From Candidatus Eremiobacterota bacterium (GTDB taxonomy: Bacteria > Vulcanimicrobiota > Vulcanimicrobiia > Vulcanimicrobiales > Vulcanimicrobiaceae): a DNA stretch of 54,575 bases. Both the position numbers and the translations under genes were made by a program. Numbering within the stretch: the stretch's first letter is position 1; each line of letters opens with the position of its first letter. The DNA is taken from contig JAFAKB010000029.1 of NCBI GenBank assembly GCA_019235885.1, positions 1 through 54,575 of the forward strand, read 5' to 3'. Below are positions 1-8,954 of the stretch, piece after piece. The notes below the pieces were generated by a model. It worked only from the letters and a program-made list of their open reading frames with translations, made no database searches and was not told the origin of the DNA.

Positions 1-870
1 CTGAAGGCGGACGCGCTCTCGAAGCGGGTGACCGACGACATCGCAACCGTCCTGCACGACAAGCACGTACGGCTCCAGTACTCGGCCGACGTGCTGCCGC
101 CGGCGAAGCCGTCGGGCGAGGGCGAGAGTCCCGAGGAGAAAGCGGCTAACCAGCGGTTCTTCCGCCAAGTCGGGTACGGTTTGGGCCGGATCGCGCACCT
201 TCCCGGCAACGTCGGCTACATCGATCTGCGCTACTTCTTCCAGACGCCCGAGACGATCGGGCCCGTGTTCGACGGGATCGCTAACTCGGTCGCCTATTCG
301 GACGCGATCATCCTCGATCTGCGGCGCAACCACGGCGGCGATCCGGCGGCGATCGCGCGATTGCTCAGCCACTTTCTCCCGCCGAAGACGCACCTGAACG
401 ACTTCGTCGCCCGCGGCGACGGCGACGCGAAGGTCGCGGAGTCGACGTACACCGAGGACGTGCCGGGACCGCGGATCACCGCGCCGCTGTACGTGCTCAC
501 CTCGGGAGAGACGTTCTCGGGCGGCGAAGAGTGCGCGTACGACGTGCAAGCGCTCAAGCGCGGCACGCTGATCGGCGCGGTCACCGGTGGCGGCGCGAAC
601 CCCGGCGACATGCGGCGGATCGACGACCACTTCGCGATCTTCGTCCCCGACGAGCGCGCGCGGAACCCGATCACGCAGACGAACTGGGAAGGCGTCGGCG
701 TGAAGCCCGATCAGGCGGTGCCGCGCGAGCGCGCGCTGGCGGTCGCGTACCAGGCCGCGCTCGACGCGAAGCTGCGCGACCCTGCGCTCCTCACCGCGCA
801 GCGCGACGCGCTACAGAAGCTGCGCGCCAAGGTCGACACGATGAGCGACGCGGAGATCTTCGCGCTCTAA
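1..870 (+). CDS. S41 family peptidase, C-terminal part (5' end outside window)
   Basis: The reading frame is open from the first base of the window, so this is the C-terminal ~289 codons of a longer gene; the GTG at position 28 is probably internal. It shows the core of a tail-specific (S41, IRBP/tricorn-like) serine protease: a beta strand GYIDLRYF, then AIILDLRRNHGGD, then TSGETFSGGEE near codons 169-178, in which the serine of FSGG is the expected nucleophile. The GGGANPG loop that follows is also typical. Such proteins are usually exported and degrade peptides; the signal peptide and any PDZ domain would lie upstream and cannot be seen. It converges on pdxH with 8 bp between stops. Confidence 0.85.
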   Translation: MKADALSKRVTDDIATVLHDKHVRLQYSADVLPPAKPSGEGESPEEKAANQRFFRQVGYGLGRIAHLPGNVGYIDLRYFFQTPETIGPVFDGIANSVAYSDAIILDLRRNHGGDPAAIARLLSHFLPPKTHLNDFVARGDGDAKVAESTYTEDVPGPRITAPLYVLTSGETFSGGEECAYDVQALKRGTLIGAVTGGGANPGDMRRIDDHFAIFVPDERARNPITQTNWEGVGVKPDQAVPRERALAVAYQAALDAKLRDPALLTAQRDALQKLRAKVDTMSDAEIFAL

Positions 871-878
871 GCTTCTTC

Positions 879-1520
879 TCACGGCGAGAGGCGTTCCAGC
901 GTCCAGCCGTCGTCGGCGCGGACGTAGGCGATGCGGTCGTGCACGCGGTTGGGACGGCCTTGCCAGAACTCGAAGCGATCCGGCACGACCCGGTAGCCGC
1001 CCCAGAACGGCGGGCGCGGGACCTCGCCGGGAAAGCGCAGATCGGTTTCCGCGATCGCACGCTGCAGCGTCTCGCGGTCCGGCACGGCGGCGCTCTGGCG
1101 CGACGCCCACGCGCTCAGCCGGTGGCCGCGCGGGCGCGTCGCGAAGTAGGCGTCGCTCTCGACGTCCAGGACGCGCTCGACCGCCCCTTCGATTCGCACC
1201 TGCCGCTCCAGCGCGCCCCACCAGAACAGCAACGCGGCGTGCGGGCGCGCTGCGAGCTCTTCGCCTTTGCGGCTCTCGTAGTTGGTGAAGAACACGAAGC
1301 CGCGCGCGTCCCACTGCCGCAGCAGCACGATGCGCGCCGAGGGACGGCCGTCCGCGCCGGCCGTCGCGACCGTCATCGCGTTCGGCTCGACGATCGCCTC
1401 GTTCGCGAGCGCGTCGCCGAGCCAGGCGCGGAACTGCTCGAACGGATCGCGCGCGACGACCTCCACCGGAAGTTCCCCGCGCTGATAGGTGATGCGGCGA
1501 GTGCGAATCTCTTCGTCCAT
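879..1520 (-). CDS. pdxH: Pyridoxamine 5'-phosphate oxidase
   Basis: PdxH oxidises pyridoxine or pyridoxamine 5'-phosphate to pyridoxal 5'-phosphate using FMN and oxygen, the last step of B6 synthesis and salvage. The 213-residue length matches the family (E. coli 218). Visible family segments are [10 protein letters not shown] near residue 25, the FMN-binding stretch [20 protein letters not shown], the [15 protein letters not shown] segment, and the C-terminal [13 protein letters not shown] with the Arg/His pair that contacts substrate. It is the last gene of the long minus-strand run and starts 11 bp after the stop of the VWA gene, so it is probably cotranscribed with it, although no functional link is obvious. 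Confidence 0.95.
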   Translation of the reverse strand: MDEEIRTRRITYQRGELPVEVVARDPFEQFRAWLGDALANEAIVEPNAMTVATAGADGRPSARIVLLRQWDARGFVFFTNYESRKGEELAARPHAALLFWWGALERQVRIEGAVERVLDVESDAYFATRPRGHRLSAWASRQSAAVPDRETLQRAIAETDLRFPGEVPRPPFWGGYRVVPDRFEFWQGRPNRVHDRIAYVRADDGWTLERLSP

Positions 1521-1531
1521 CGTCTTCCTTG

Positions 1532-2452
1532 CTACGGAAAGCGCCCGGCGAGCACGCCGCCGGCGAGCGCGAGCACGACCACGAAGCCGCCCGCGAGCGC
1601 CAGCGGGAGCGCGGCGTCGATGCGCTTCTTCTCCGTCGTCGTGCTGTTGGCGAGCGCGGCGAGGTGCGCGCGCAGCGTCCCGGCGTCGTTCGCGCGCGCG
1701 TACGCGCCGTGGCCGGACGCGGCGATCTGGCGCAGCGCGTCCTCGTCGATCGTCGCCTCTTCGTTCGTGCCGGGGACGAACTGGCCGCTGTTGGTCCCGA
1801 TGCCGACCGTGTCGATCTCGATCCCGTTCGCGCCGATCTGCTGCGCCGCTTGCAGCGGGTCGATTCCCAGGTTGTTCACGCCGTCGGTGATGAGCACGAT
1901 CGCGCGTTTGCCGGAGGCTGGAAGCTGCCGCGCCGCCGCGGCGAGGGCGTCGCCGATCGCGGTCCCGCCGTTCGGCGGCGGGATGCGCCCGATCGCGTCG
2001 CGCACCGCGTCCTTGTCGTCGGTGAGCGGCTGCACGACCCCGGCACCGCTCGAGAACGCGACGATCGCCAGCCGCGTGCCGTCGGGGACGCCGTCGGTGA
2101 ACGCGCGCACCGCCGCGGCCGCTGCGTCAGCGCGCGACGGAGCGACGTCGGTGGAGCGCATCGAGCCCGACGTGTCGACGCACAGCACGACTGCCCCGCC
2201 CCGTACGGGGACGTTGGCGACGAACCGCGGGCCCGCGAGCGCGCCGCCGAACGCGACGATCCCCGCCGCGCAGGCGAGCGCGATCGCGCGCGCCGGATCG
2301 AAGCCCGGCTTCGTCGCCGACTCGAAGAACGCCAGATCGCTGTACGCGAGCGCCGACGCGCTCGCGCGCTGCGCGGCGACGTGCGCCGCCCACAGAAACG
2401 CCGCCGCCAGCGCGATCCCGAGCAGCAGCCACAGCGGATGCGCGAGGGTCAT
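1532..2452 (-). CDS. VWA-domain membrane protein (BatA-like)
   Basis: This 306-residue protein has two N-terminal hydrophobic segments (about residues 7-27 and 57-80), a von Willebrand factor A domain and one C-terminal membrane helix (about 283-303). That is the layout of BatA-type proteins, with the VWA domain facing the periplasm. The MIDAS metal site is intact: DTSGSM supplies DxSxS, and ITDGVNN supplies the later aspartate. It overlaps the upstream DUF58 gene by 4 bp (ATGA type). With the MoxR, DUF58 and BatD-like genes it forms a standard MoxR/VWA module, thought to act in chaperone-like assembly or envelope stress tolerance; the true substrate is unknown. Confidence 0.85.
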   Translation of the reverse strand: MTLAHPLWLLLGIALAAAFLWAAHVAAQRASASALAYSDLAFFESATKPGFDPARAIALACAAGIVAFGGALAGPRFVANVPVRGGAVVLCVDTSGSMRSTDVAPSRADAAAAAVRAFTDGVPDGTRLAIVAFSSGAGVVQPLTDDKDAVRDAIGRIPPPNGGTAIGDALAAAARQLPASGKRAIVLITDGVNNLGIDPLQAAQQIGANGIEIDTVGIGTNSGQFVPGTNEEATIDEDALRQIAASGHGAYARANDAGTLRAHLAALANSTTTEKKRIDAALPLALAGGFVVVLALAGGVLAGRFP

Positions 2453-3252
2453 GCCGGAAGCCCGAACGCGCGCAGCAGCGAGCCGCGGCCGTCGCGCTCG
2501 TCGAGCCCGCCGACCCGCCAGCCGGCGGCCTCAAAGCGTTCGTGCAAAGCCGCTTCGCGAGCGCGCGACGCATCGCGGTACCGCGTGCGCGCGCGAGCAT
2601 CGACGAAGACGCGGCGCACGCGGCCGCTCTCCGCGTCGCGCAGGGGCACGAAGCCGCGCAGCGGGAGCTCGTCGCGCCACGGGTCGCGCGCCAGCAGCAC
2701 CGTCGCGTCGAAGCGCAGCGCGGCACGGGCGAGCGTCTCGTCGTCGGGGAGATCGAAGCCGTCGGCGATCGCGAGCAGCGAGGCGCCGCGGGGCAGCGCG
2801 CGCAGCGCGATCGATAGCGCAGTCTGGAACCGGAACGGTTCGGCGGCGTGGACGAGCGGTGCGGCGCGGCGGTCGTGGACGACGCGCTCGTCGACGATCC
2901 GCGCCGCGCGGTCCTCGCCTTCGAGCGCGTGGAACCACGCGCGCACTGCTTCGTCGGCCGCGTTCGCGAGGGCGCGCTTGCGGCCGACGCGCATCGAGCC
3001 GGACTCGTCGACGATCGCCGCGAGCACCAGCGCCGTCTCTTCGAGGTAGACGCGCGTCTGCAGCGCGCCGGCGCGCGCCGTCGCGGCGTGGTCGATCCGC
3101 CGCGGATCGTCGCCCGGCACGTACTCGCGCAGCTGCGCGAACACGAAGCCGTCGCTGGCGTTGGTGCGCGCGCGCGGCACGCTGCCGCGCAGCGCGTGCC
3201 GCGGCGTCGGACGCCGCGCGCCTGCAACGATCGCCGCGCGCAGCGCGTTCAC
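2449..3252 (-). CDS. DUF58 domain-containing protein
   Basis: This 267-residue DUF58 protein is the regular partner of MoxR ATPases. The hallmark REYVPGDDPRRIDHAATAR lies near residue 45 and is followed by a VWA-like fold whose DESGSM sequence keeps a DxSxS metal site. No membrane segment is seen, so the protein is probably cytoplasmic, unlike many DUF58 proteins that carry two N-terminal helices. It overlaps both neighbours by 4 bp (MoxR upstream, VWA downstream), which implies translational coupling. The biochemical role of DUF58 is not established. Confidence 0.85.
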   Translation of the reverse strand: MNALRAAIVAGARRPTPRHALRGSVPRARTNASDGFVFAQLREYVPGDDPRRIDHAATARAGALQTRVYLEETALVLAAIVDESGSMRVGRKRALANAADEAVRAWFHALEGEDRAARIVDERVVHDRRAAPLVHAAEPFRFQTALSIALRALPRGASLLAIADGFDLPDDETLARAALRFDATVLLARDPWRDELPLRGFVPLRDAESGRVRRVFVDARARTRYRDASRAREAALHERFEAAGWRVGGLDERDGRGSLLRAFGLPA

Positions 3253-4199
3253 GGCGCCGGCACCGAGGCGACGATGCGGCGCACGACCTCTTCCGGATCG
3301 CCGCCGGCGATCGCGATCCGGTCGTCGTACGAGATACGGTGCCGCAACACGGAAGGCGCCAGATCCCGCACGTCGTCGGGCGCCGCGAAGGCGCGGTCTT
3401 CGAGGTACGCGCGAGCGCGCGCCAGCGTGACGAGCGCGAGCGCGGCGCGCGGCGAGGCGCCGTGCGCGACCAATTCCGCGCCGCGCGTCGCGCGGACCAG
3501 GTCGATCGCATAGTCGCGCACCTTCGCGTCGACGAAGACCGCGTGCGCCTCGCGCTGCCAGCGCAGCACGTCTTCGAGCGCGGCGGCGTCCGCGCGCAGC
3601 GGCGGCTCGCCGGCGCCGAACCGGTCGACGATCGTGCGTTCTTCCTCCCGCGAGGGATACGGCACGACGACCTTCGCCAGAAACCGGTCGAGCTGCGCGA
3701 GCGGGAGCGGGTAGGTGCCTTCGGAATCGAACGGGTTCATCGTCGCCAGCACGACGAACGGCGCCGGGAGATCGTGGGTCTGCGGCCCGATCGTCGCGCG
3801 CCGCTCCTGCATCCCCTCGAGCAGCGCCGACTGCACCTTCGCCGGCGCGCGGTTGATCTCGTCGGCGAGCACGACGTTGGCGAAGAGCGGACCGAGCACC
3901 GTCGCGAACTCGCCGCTCTTCTGATCGAAGACGCGCGTTCCCACGATGTCGGACGGGAGCAGGTCGGTCGTGAACTGCACGCGCCGGAAGACGCCGCCGA
4001 CCGCCGCGGCGAGCGCGCGGCAGGCCAGCGTCTTGGCGACGCCCGGCGCGCCTTCCAGCAAGACGTGGCCGCCGGCGATCAGTGCGAGGACCAGCGCTTC
4101 CACGACCTCGTCCTGTCCGACGATCGTCGCACGCACCGCGTCGAGCACCGCGTGCGGGCGGACTTCTTCGGCGCGCTGCGCGGAGAGCGGGGTCGTCAT
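3249..4199 (-). CDS. MoxR family AAA+ ATPase
   Basis: This 316-residue ATPase has Walker A GAPGVAKT near residue 50, Walker B NVVLADEINRAPAKVQSALL, the sensor-1 region VLATMNPFDSEGTYPLP, and a C-terminal winged/lid region. It is full length for MoxR. I chose the ATG at 4199 (MTTPLSAQ) because the frame upstream is arginine/alanine-rich antisense of the next gene and because this start overlaps the BatD-like stop as ATGA. MoxR proteins act as chaperones that mature complexes with the help of VWA partners, and both partner genes follow directly. The target is not revealed by the neighbours. Confidence 0.92.
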   Translation of the reverse strand: MTTPLSAQRAEEVRPHAVLDAVRATIVGQDEVVEALVLALIAGGHVLLEGAPGVAKTLACRALAAAVGGVFRRVQFTTDLLPSDIVGTRVFDQKSGEFATVLGPLFANVVLADEINRAPAKVQSALLEGMQERRATIGPQTHDLPAPFVVLATMNPFDSEGTYPLPLAQLDRFLAKVVVPYPSREEERTIVDRFGAGEPPLRADAAALEDVLRWQREAHAVFVDAKVRDYAIDLVRATRGAELVAHGASPRAALALVTLARARAYLEDRAFAAPDDVRDLAPSVLRHRISYDDRIAIAGGDPEEVVRRIVASVPAP

Positions 4200-5065
4200 C
4201 GCAGCCAGCCCTCCGTCGTCTCGATCAGCTCTTGCGAAGAACGATCGCGCAGCTGCGCCGGGCCGAACGCCGTGCGCTCCGCCGCCGTCAGCGCCGCGCG
4301 CAGCGCGCGGTCGTCCGTCGCGCGCAGCGCGTCGCGCAGCGTCGCGCCGGAATTCGTTCCGGCCGCTTCGAACAGCGCCGCGCGCAGGGCCCCGAGCGAA
4401 CCGTTCGCCGGCGAGCTGGAATACGCGCGCAGCGCCTCGGCGACCGCATCGCGCGGCGTACGCGGCGGTTCGGCAACCGGCGCCGGCGCCGGCGCGAGCG
4501 GCGGCGCAACCGGGACGCTGCGCTGCCGGCGCACGACGAACCACACGACCAGCGCGACGACGAGCGCGCCGGCGAAAAGAACCAGCAGCACCGCGAGGGT
4601 GCCGAGGTTGAGCAGCCGCTGATACGATTCGTTTCCGAGCGGGGGTCCTTCGACGACGACCGTCACCGGATTGGACGAGAAGCGCGAGGGCTTGCCGGTG
4701 CGGGCGTCGATCGCGTCGAGGTACGCGGGCTTGAACGTGTACGTACCGCGCGCGACCGGCTCGAGGGTGAGCGTCTCGACGACGTCGGTGCCGTTCGGGG
4801 CTTGCGTGACGCGCCGCTCGTCGCCTTCGAGCTGCATCGTGCCGACGTCGGGGACGACCACCTCGTCGAGCGCGGCGACGTGCTCGCGCACGTGCGTGTG
4901 GATCGCCAGATGAAAAACTTGGTGGACCTGCACCTGCATGCGGTCGGCGCGCATCGAAAGGGCATCGACGTGCAGCCTGCGCAGTTGCGCCGAAACCGGC
5001 GACGCGGCAAACCCCAGCATCACGACGGCGGCGAACGCCGCCGTTAATCGACGCGCTCGAGCCAT
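4196..5065 (-). CDS. BatD-like membrane-anchored protein
   Basis: The 289-residue protein begins with a clear signal peptide (about residues 1-26, ending PVSAQ) and continues with a beta-rich domain of BatD/oxygen-tolerance type to about residue 145. A single membrane helix follows near residues 155-180, then a proline/alanine linker and a cytosolic helical tail. The start at 5065 is preferred because it gives the signal peptide. It overlaps the end of carA by 22 bp, so the stress-module genes are fused onto the pyrimidine operon. The assignment rests on topology and position beside moxR and VWA genes more than on sequence motifs. Confidence 0.7.
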   Translation of the reverse strand: MARARRLTAAFAAVVMLGFAASPVSAQLRRLHVDALSMRADRMQVQVHQVFHLAIHTHVREHVAALDEVVVPDVGTMQLEGDERRVTQAPNGTDVVETLTLEPVARGTYTFKPAYLDAIDARTGKPSRFSSNPVTVVVEGPPLGNESYQRLLNLGTLAVLLVLFAGALVVALVVWFVVRRQRSVPVAPPLAPAPAPVAEPPRTPRDAVAEALRAYSSSPANGSLGALRAALFEAAGTNSGATLRDALRATDDRALRAALTAAERTAFGPAQLRDRSSQELIETTEGWLR

Positions 5066-6129
5066 CGCGCGAAGAGGCTCCGCGCGTCGAACGGACCGGG
5101 AGACGCTTCGGGGTGAAACTGCACCGCTTCGATCGGGAGCGTGCGGTGCCGAAAGCCTTCGTTGGTTCCGTCGTTGAGGTTGACCATCGTGGCCTGCAGG
5201 TCGGCCGGGAGCGACTCGCCGTCGACGGCGTAGCCGTGGTTGTGCGCGGTCACCAGCACTTCGTCGTGCACGAGGTCCTTCACCGGCTGGTTTCCGCCGC
5301 GGTGGCCGTACTTGAGCTTGTACGTCTTCGCCCCGCACGCCAGCGCGAGCAGCTGGTGGCCTAGGCACACGCCGAAGACCGGCTTCTTTCCGATCAGCTC
5401 GCGCAGCGTCTCGACGGTTTTGCCGAGGTCGCGCGGATCGCCGGGCCCGGGCGAGACGACGACCGCGTCGGGGTTCTGGGCCAGGATCTGCTCGCTGTTC
5501 GCGCCGTACGGGAGCACCGTGACCCGCGCGTCGAGCGAGGTGAGGTCGCGGATGATGTTCTTCTTCACCCCGCAGTCGAGCAGCACGACGTGCTTGCGCC
5601 CGCTGCCGACCGTTTCGCCGGCGTGGTACGCGTCGGCGACCGAGGCCACGAGCCCCTGCGTTTTGAGCGCGTAGTCGCGCAGCGTCGACTCGACTCGCTC
5701 GACCGCCTCGTCTCCGACCGCGAGCGCCGCGGCGATCGTGCCGTGCTCGCGCAGCGCGATCGTCAGCGCGCGCGTATCGATCCCGACGATCGTGCGCACG
5801 CCCTGCGCGTCGAGCCACGAGCCCAAGTCCTGTTTTGACAGATAATGCGAGGGATGTTCCGCGAGGTGCTTGATCGCGGCGCCCGCGACGCACGCGTGCG
5901 GGTGCTGCGCGACCGTTCCGCTCACGCCGTAGTTGCCGATCAACGGGTAGGTGAAGGCGAGAATTTGCCCGGCGTACGAGGGGTCGGTGAGCGCCTCTTC
6001 ATAGCCCGTCATCCCGGTGTAGAAGACGGCTTCGCCGAGCGCGATCCCGGTCGCGCTCAAGCCTTCGCCGTCGAAGCGCGTGCCGTCGGCGAGCAGCAGC
6101 GTGGCGGGATTCTTCGGCGCGCGGTTCAT
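5044..6129 (-). CDS. carA: Carbamoyl-phosphate synthase small (glutaminase) subunit
   Basis: CarA hydrolyses glutamine and channels ammonia to CarB for carbamoyl phosphate synthesis. The 361-residue protein has the N-terminal CPSase domain (LADGTRFDGEGL, FTYPLIGNYGV) and a class I glutamine amidotransferase domain. The nucleophile cysteine is in FGVCLGHQLLAL and the catalytic His/Glu are in VQFHPEASPGPFD. It overlaps pyrC by 4 bp. Unusually, carB does not follow: the next gene is the BatD-like membrane protein, and no carB is present anywhere in the window. Confidence 0.96.
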   Translation of the reverse strand: MNRAPKNPATLLLADGTRFDGEGLSATGIALGEAVFYTGMTGYEEALTDPSYAGQILAFTYPLIGNYGVSGTVAQHPHACVAGAAIKHLAEHPSHYLSKQDLGSWLDAQGVRTIVGIDTRALTIALREHGTIAAALAVGDEAVERVESTLRDYALKTQGLVASVADAYHAGETVGSGRKHVVLLDCGVKKNIIRDLTSLDARVTVLPYGANSEQILAQNPDAVVVSPGPGDPRDLGKTVETLRELIGKKPVFGVCLGHQLLALACGAKTYKLKYGHRGGNQPVKDLVHDEVLVTAHNHGYAVDGESLPADLQATMVNLNDGTNEGFRHRTLPIEAVQFHPEASPGPFDARSLFARWLERVD

Positions 6130-7421
6130 ACGGCGACTTCCTCGCGCGGCAGGACGCGGCCGTGCTCGAAGACGACCGCGCCCTCGACGACGGTCGCGAG
6201 CGCGCGGCGCGGCAGCGTCATCCCGTCGAACGGCGTGTTCTTTCCCTTCGAGCGGAACAGCCGCGCGTCGACCGTCCAGGCGCGGTCGGCGAACACCGTC
6301 ACGTCGCCGGGGCTGCCGACGTGGAGCATCCCGCCCGGCACGCCCAAGATGCGCGCGGGATTCGACGAGAACAGCTCGACGAACCGCGCGAGCGGCAGTT
6401 CCGGCAGCGCGAAGGCGTACGCGCCGAGCGCGATCTCCAAGCCGCTGAATCCGACCGGCGCCGCGGAGAGCAGCTGCGCCTTCTCCTCGGCGCCGTGCGG
6501 CGCGTGGTCGGTCGCGAACGCGTCGATCGTTCCGTCGAGCACGCCGGCGCGCAGGGCGTCGCGGTCGTGCGCGCCGCGCAGCGGCGGGTTCACCTTCGAG
6601 TCGGCACGGTAGTCGTCGAAGCGGTCGTCGAGAAAGACGAGGTGGTGCGGGGTTACTTCGCAGGTCACCCGAACGCCGCGCGAGCGCGCCCAGCGGATCA
6701 GATCGAGCGAGGTCGCGGTGGTGACGTGCGCGATGTGCCAGTTCTTGCCCGCGTCGGCGGCGATCAGCAGGTCGCGCGCGACGATCACGTCCTCCGCGAT
6801 CGAGGGCGCGCCGTCGAGGCCGAGCCGCATCGAGGCCGGGCCTTCGTTCATCACCGCGTCGCCCTTGAGGTCCGGGTCCTCGCAGTGCGAGATGAACGCG
6901 TTCGGCAAGTCGGCGGCGTAGCGCGCGGCGTTGCGCAGCACGCGCGCGTCGCGCACGGTCGAGCCGTCGTCGCTGAACGCGACGCAGCCGGCGTCGGCGA
7001 GCAGGTGATAGGGCGCCAATTCCGTTCCGGCGCGCGCGCGGGTGAGCGCGCCGATCGGGTAGACCCGCGCCAGCCCGGCCGCGTCCGCGCGGCGCACCAC
7101 TTCGCTCACGATCGCCGCGGAGTCGAGCGCGGGCTCGGTGTTCGGCATGCAGGCGACCGCGGTGAACCCGCCGGCGACCGCCGCGGCCGTCCCGGTCGCG
7201 ATCGTCTCCTTGTGCGTCTGGCCCGGCTCGCGCAGGTGCACGTGCATGTCGATGAAGCCGGGCGCGACGATCGCGTTGCCGGCGTCGACGACGCGCGCAT
7301 CTGCCGCCTCGAGGTGCTCGCCGATGCGGGTGACGAACCCGTTCTCGATCAGCACGTCGCGGTTCGCGTCGACCCGCATCGCCGGATCGACCAGCCGCCC
7401 GCCTTTGATCAATGTCTTCAT
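6126..7421 (-). CDS. pyrC: Dihydroorotase
   Basis: PyrC cyclises N-carbamoyl-aspartate to dihydroorotate, step three of pyrimidine synthesis. The 431 residues fit the class I dihydroorotases. Visible metal-site motifs are the HVH of FIDMHVHLREPGQTHKE, EVTPHHLVF, and FATDHAPHGAEEKA with the catalytic aspartate. The typical ACMPNTEPALD segment is present. It overlaps both pyrB (4 bp) and carA (4 bp), so this is a tightly coupled pyrimidine operon. Confidence 0.96.
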   Translation of the reverse strand: MKTLIKGGRLVDPAMRVDANRDVLIENGFVTRIGEHLEAADARVVDAGNAIVAPGFIDMHVHLREPGQTHKETIATGTAAAVAGGFTAVACMPNTEPALDSAAIVSEVVRRADAAGLARVYPIGALTRARAGTELAPYHLLADAGCVAFSDDGSTVRDARVLRNAARYAADLPNAFISHCEDPDLKGDAVMNEGPASMRLGLDGAPSIAEDVIVARDLLIAADAGKNWHIAHVTTATSLDLIRWARSRGVRVTCEVTPHHLVFLDDRFDDYRADSKVNPPLRGAHDRDALRAGVLDGTIDAFATDHAPHGAEEKAQLLSAAPVGFSGLEIALGAYAFALPELPLARFVELFSSNPARILGVPGGMLHVGSPGDVTVFADRAWTVDARLFRSKGKNTPFDGMTLPRRALATVVEGAVVFEHGRVLPREEVAV

Positions 7422-8332
7422 GCTGCCACGGGGGCGCCGTTGACGAGCAGATCGAGCACCGCCATGCGGACGAAGACGCCGTTGTGCACTTGCGCGACGT
7501 AGCGCGACCGCGGGTCGTCGAGGACGTCGTCGGTCAGCTCGACGCCGCGGTTGTACGGCCCGGGGTGGAGGATCACGGCGTCGCTGCGCAGCGAGCGCAG
7601 CCGCGCGCGGTTCAGCTGATAGCGCTGCGTGTAGTCTTCCAACGAGGGCAGCAGTCCCAGCTCGATCCGCTCGCGCTGGATTCGCAGCATCATCACCGCG
7701 TCGACGCGGGGCAGGATCGCGTCCAGGTCGCGCTCGATCTTGACGCCGTTCGTCTCGAACTCGCGCGGCAGCAGGGTCGCCGGCCCGACCAGCGTCACGT
7801 CGATTCCCAGCGCGCGCATCCCGACGATGTTCGAGCGCGCGACGCGCGAGTGGAGGATGTCGCCGACGATCGCGACGCGCAAGCCGGCGAAGCGGTTGAA
7901 CTCCTGGCGCAGCGTCATCAGGTCGAGCAGCGCTTGCGTGGGGTGCGCGTGCGTTCCGTCGCCCGCGTTCACGACGTGCCCGTCGAAGACGTCGGCGAGC
8001 CGGCGCGCGAAGCCGGACTCGTGGTGGCGCACGACGATCACGCGCACGCCGATTCCCCGCAGCGTCAGCGCGGTGTCGGCGATCGTCTCGCCTTTGCCGA
8101 GCGAGGAGGCACCCGGCGCAAAGCTGATGACGTCCGCGCCGACGCGCTGCTCGGCGAGCGTGAACGAGGTCGCGGTGCGCGTGGAGGCTTCGAAGAACAG
8201 GTTCAGCACCGGGACGCCGGCCAGCAGGTCGCGCGGCGGCAGGTGGTCCCGGAACGACACGGCGCGGTCGAGGACGCCGACGAGCTCTGCGGGGGTGAGA
8301 TCGTCGACGTCGAGCAGGCTACGAGGCGGCAC
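7418..8332 (-). CDS. pyrB: Aspartate carbamoyltransferase, catalytic subunit
   Basis: PyrB condenses carbamoyl phosphate with aspartate. The 304-residue protein has the carbamoyl-phosphate loop FFEASTRTATSF, the GDGTHAHPTQALLDL segment and the aspartate-domain motif ILHPGPYNRGVE. The start is a GTG at 8332 lying inside the end of pyrR (14 bp overlap), which suggests coupled translation. No pyrI regulatory-subunit gene is present, so allosteric control of the E. coli type is unlikely and regulation probably goes through PyrR. Confidence 0.96.
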   Translation of the reverse strand: MPPRSLLDVDDLTPAELVGVLDRAVSFRDHLPPRDLLAGVPVLNLFFEASTRTATSFTLAEQRVGADVISFAPGASSLGKGETIADTALTLRGIGVRVIVVRHHESGFARRLADVFDGHVVNAGDGTHAHPTQALLDLMTLRQEFNRFAGLRVAIVGDILHSRVARSNIVGMRALGIDVTLVGPATLLPREFETNGVKIERDLDAILPRVDAVMMLRIQRERIELGLLPSLEDYTQRYQLNRARLRSLRSDAVILHPGPYNRGVELTDDVLDDPRSRYVAQVHNGVFVRMAVLDLLVNGAPVAA

Positions 8333-8891
8333 GGTCCTCGTCGGAGACCGTCACCGCGTCGCTCTCCGAGCGCTGCGCGGCGAGCACGACGTCGATGTGC
8401 TCGCGGCGGCTGGTCGGAATCTCCTTGCCGACGTAGTCGCCCTGGATCGGGATCTCGCGCAGCCCGCGGTCGATGAGCACCGCCAGCCGAATCGCGCGCG
8501 GCCGGCCGAGGTCGGTCACCGCGTCGAGCGCGGCGCGCACGGTGCGCCCGGTGTAGAGAACGTCGTCCACCAGGACGACCGTCTGCCCGGTGATCGTGCT
8601 GCGGATCTCCGACTCCGGCAGCTCGCGCGCGACGTCGTCGTCGCGGTAGAGGTTCACGTTCAGGAAACCGAGCTGCGGGAGCGAGCCGCGGATCTCGGCG
8701 ATCTTCGAGGCGAGCCGCCGGGCGAGGGCTTCCCCGCCGCGCCGGATGCCGATCAAGAGGAGGCCGTCTTGGACGTCCTCCGGTTCGACGATCTGGTGAG
8801 CCATCCGCGCGATCGCCCGCTCGATCTCGTCGGGCGACATCAGCACGCGCCGCCTCGTCACCGCGGTCTGCATCGGCCCGAGGTTCGTCAC
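8319..8891 (-). CDS. pyrR: Bifunctional pyr operon regulator / uracil phosphoribosyltransferase
   Basis: PyrR binds pyr mRNA in response to UMP in many bacteria and also has uracil phosphoribosyltransferase activity. The PRPP-binding motif VVLVDDVLYTGRT is intact and the final segment SRREHIDVVLAAQ is typical. The listed GTG start gives 190 residues; the ATG at 8873 (MQTAVTRRRVLMSPDEIERAI) gives 184 and matches the usual family start better, so the true start may be 8873. It leads the pyr genes with 63 to 81 bp after the thioesterase stop. I could not make out a PyrR-type attenuator hairpin in that short gap. Confidence 0.93.
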   Translation of the reverse strand: MTNLGPMQTAVTRRRVLMSPDEIERAIARMAHQIVEPEDVQDGLLLIGIRRGGEALARRLASKIAEIRGSLPQLGFLNVNLYRDDDVARELPESEIRSTITGQTVVLVDDVLYTGRTVRAALDAVTDLGRPRAIRLAVLIDRGLREIPIQGDYVGKEIPTSRREHIDVVLAAQRSESDAVTVSDEDRAAS

Positions 8892-8954
8892 CCTGGCACG
8901 TCTTGGCCTTCGCCCGGGCGCGATTCGGGCAGCGGTGCGGATCTGTGTTCGCGA

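Noticed and set aside
531-4622. A 1363-codon plus-strand open frame
   Set aside because: It runs antisense to pdxH, VWA, DUF58 and moxR, is arginine/alanine-rich and has no recognisable motif; long false frames are expected at this GC content.
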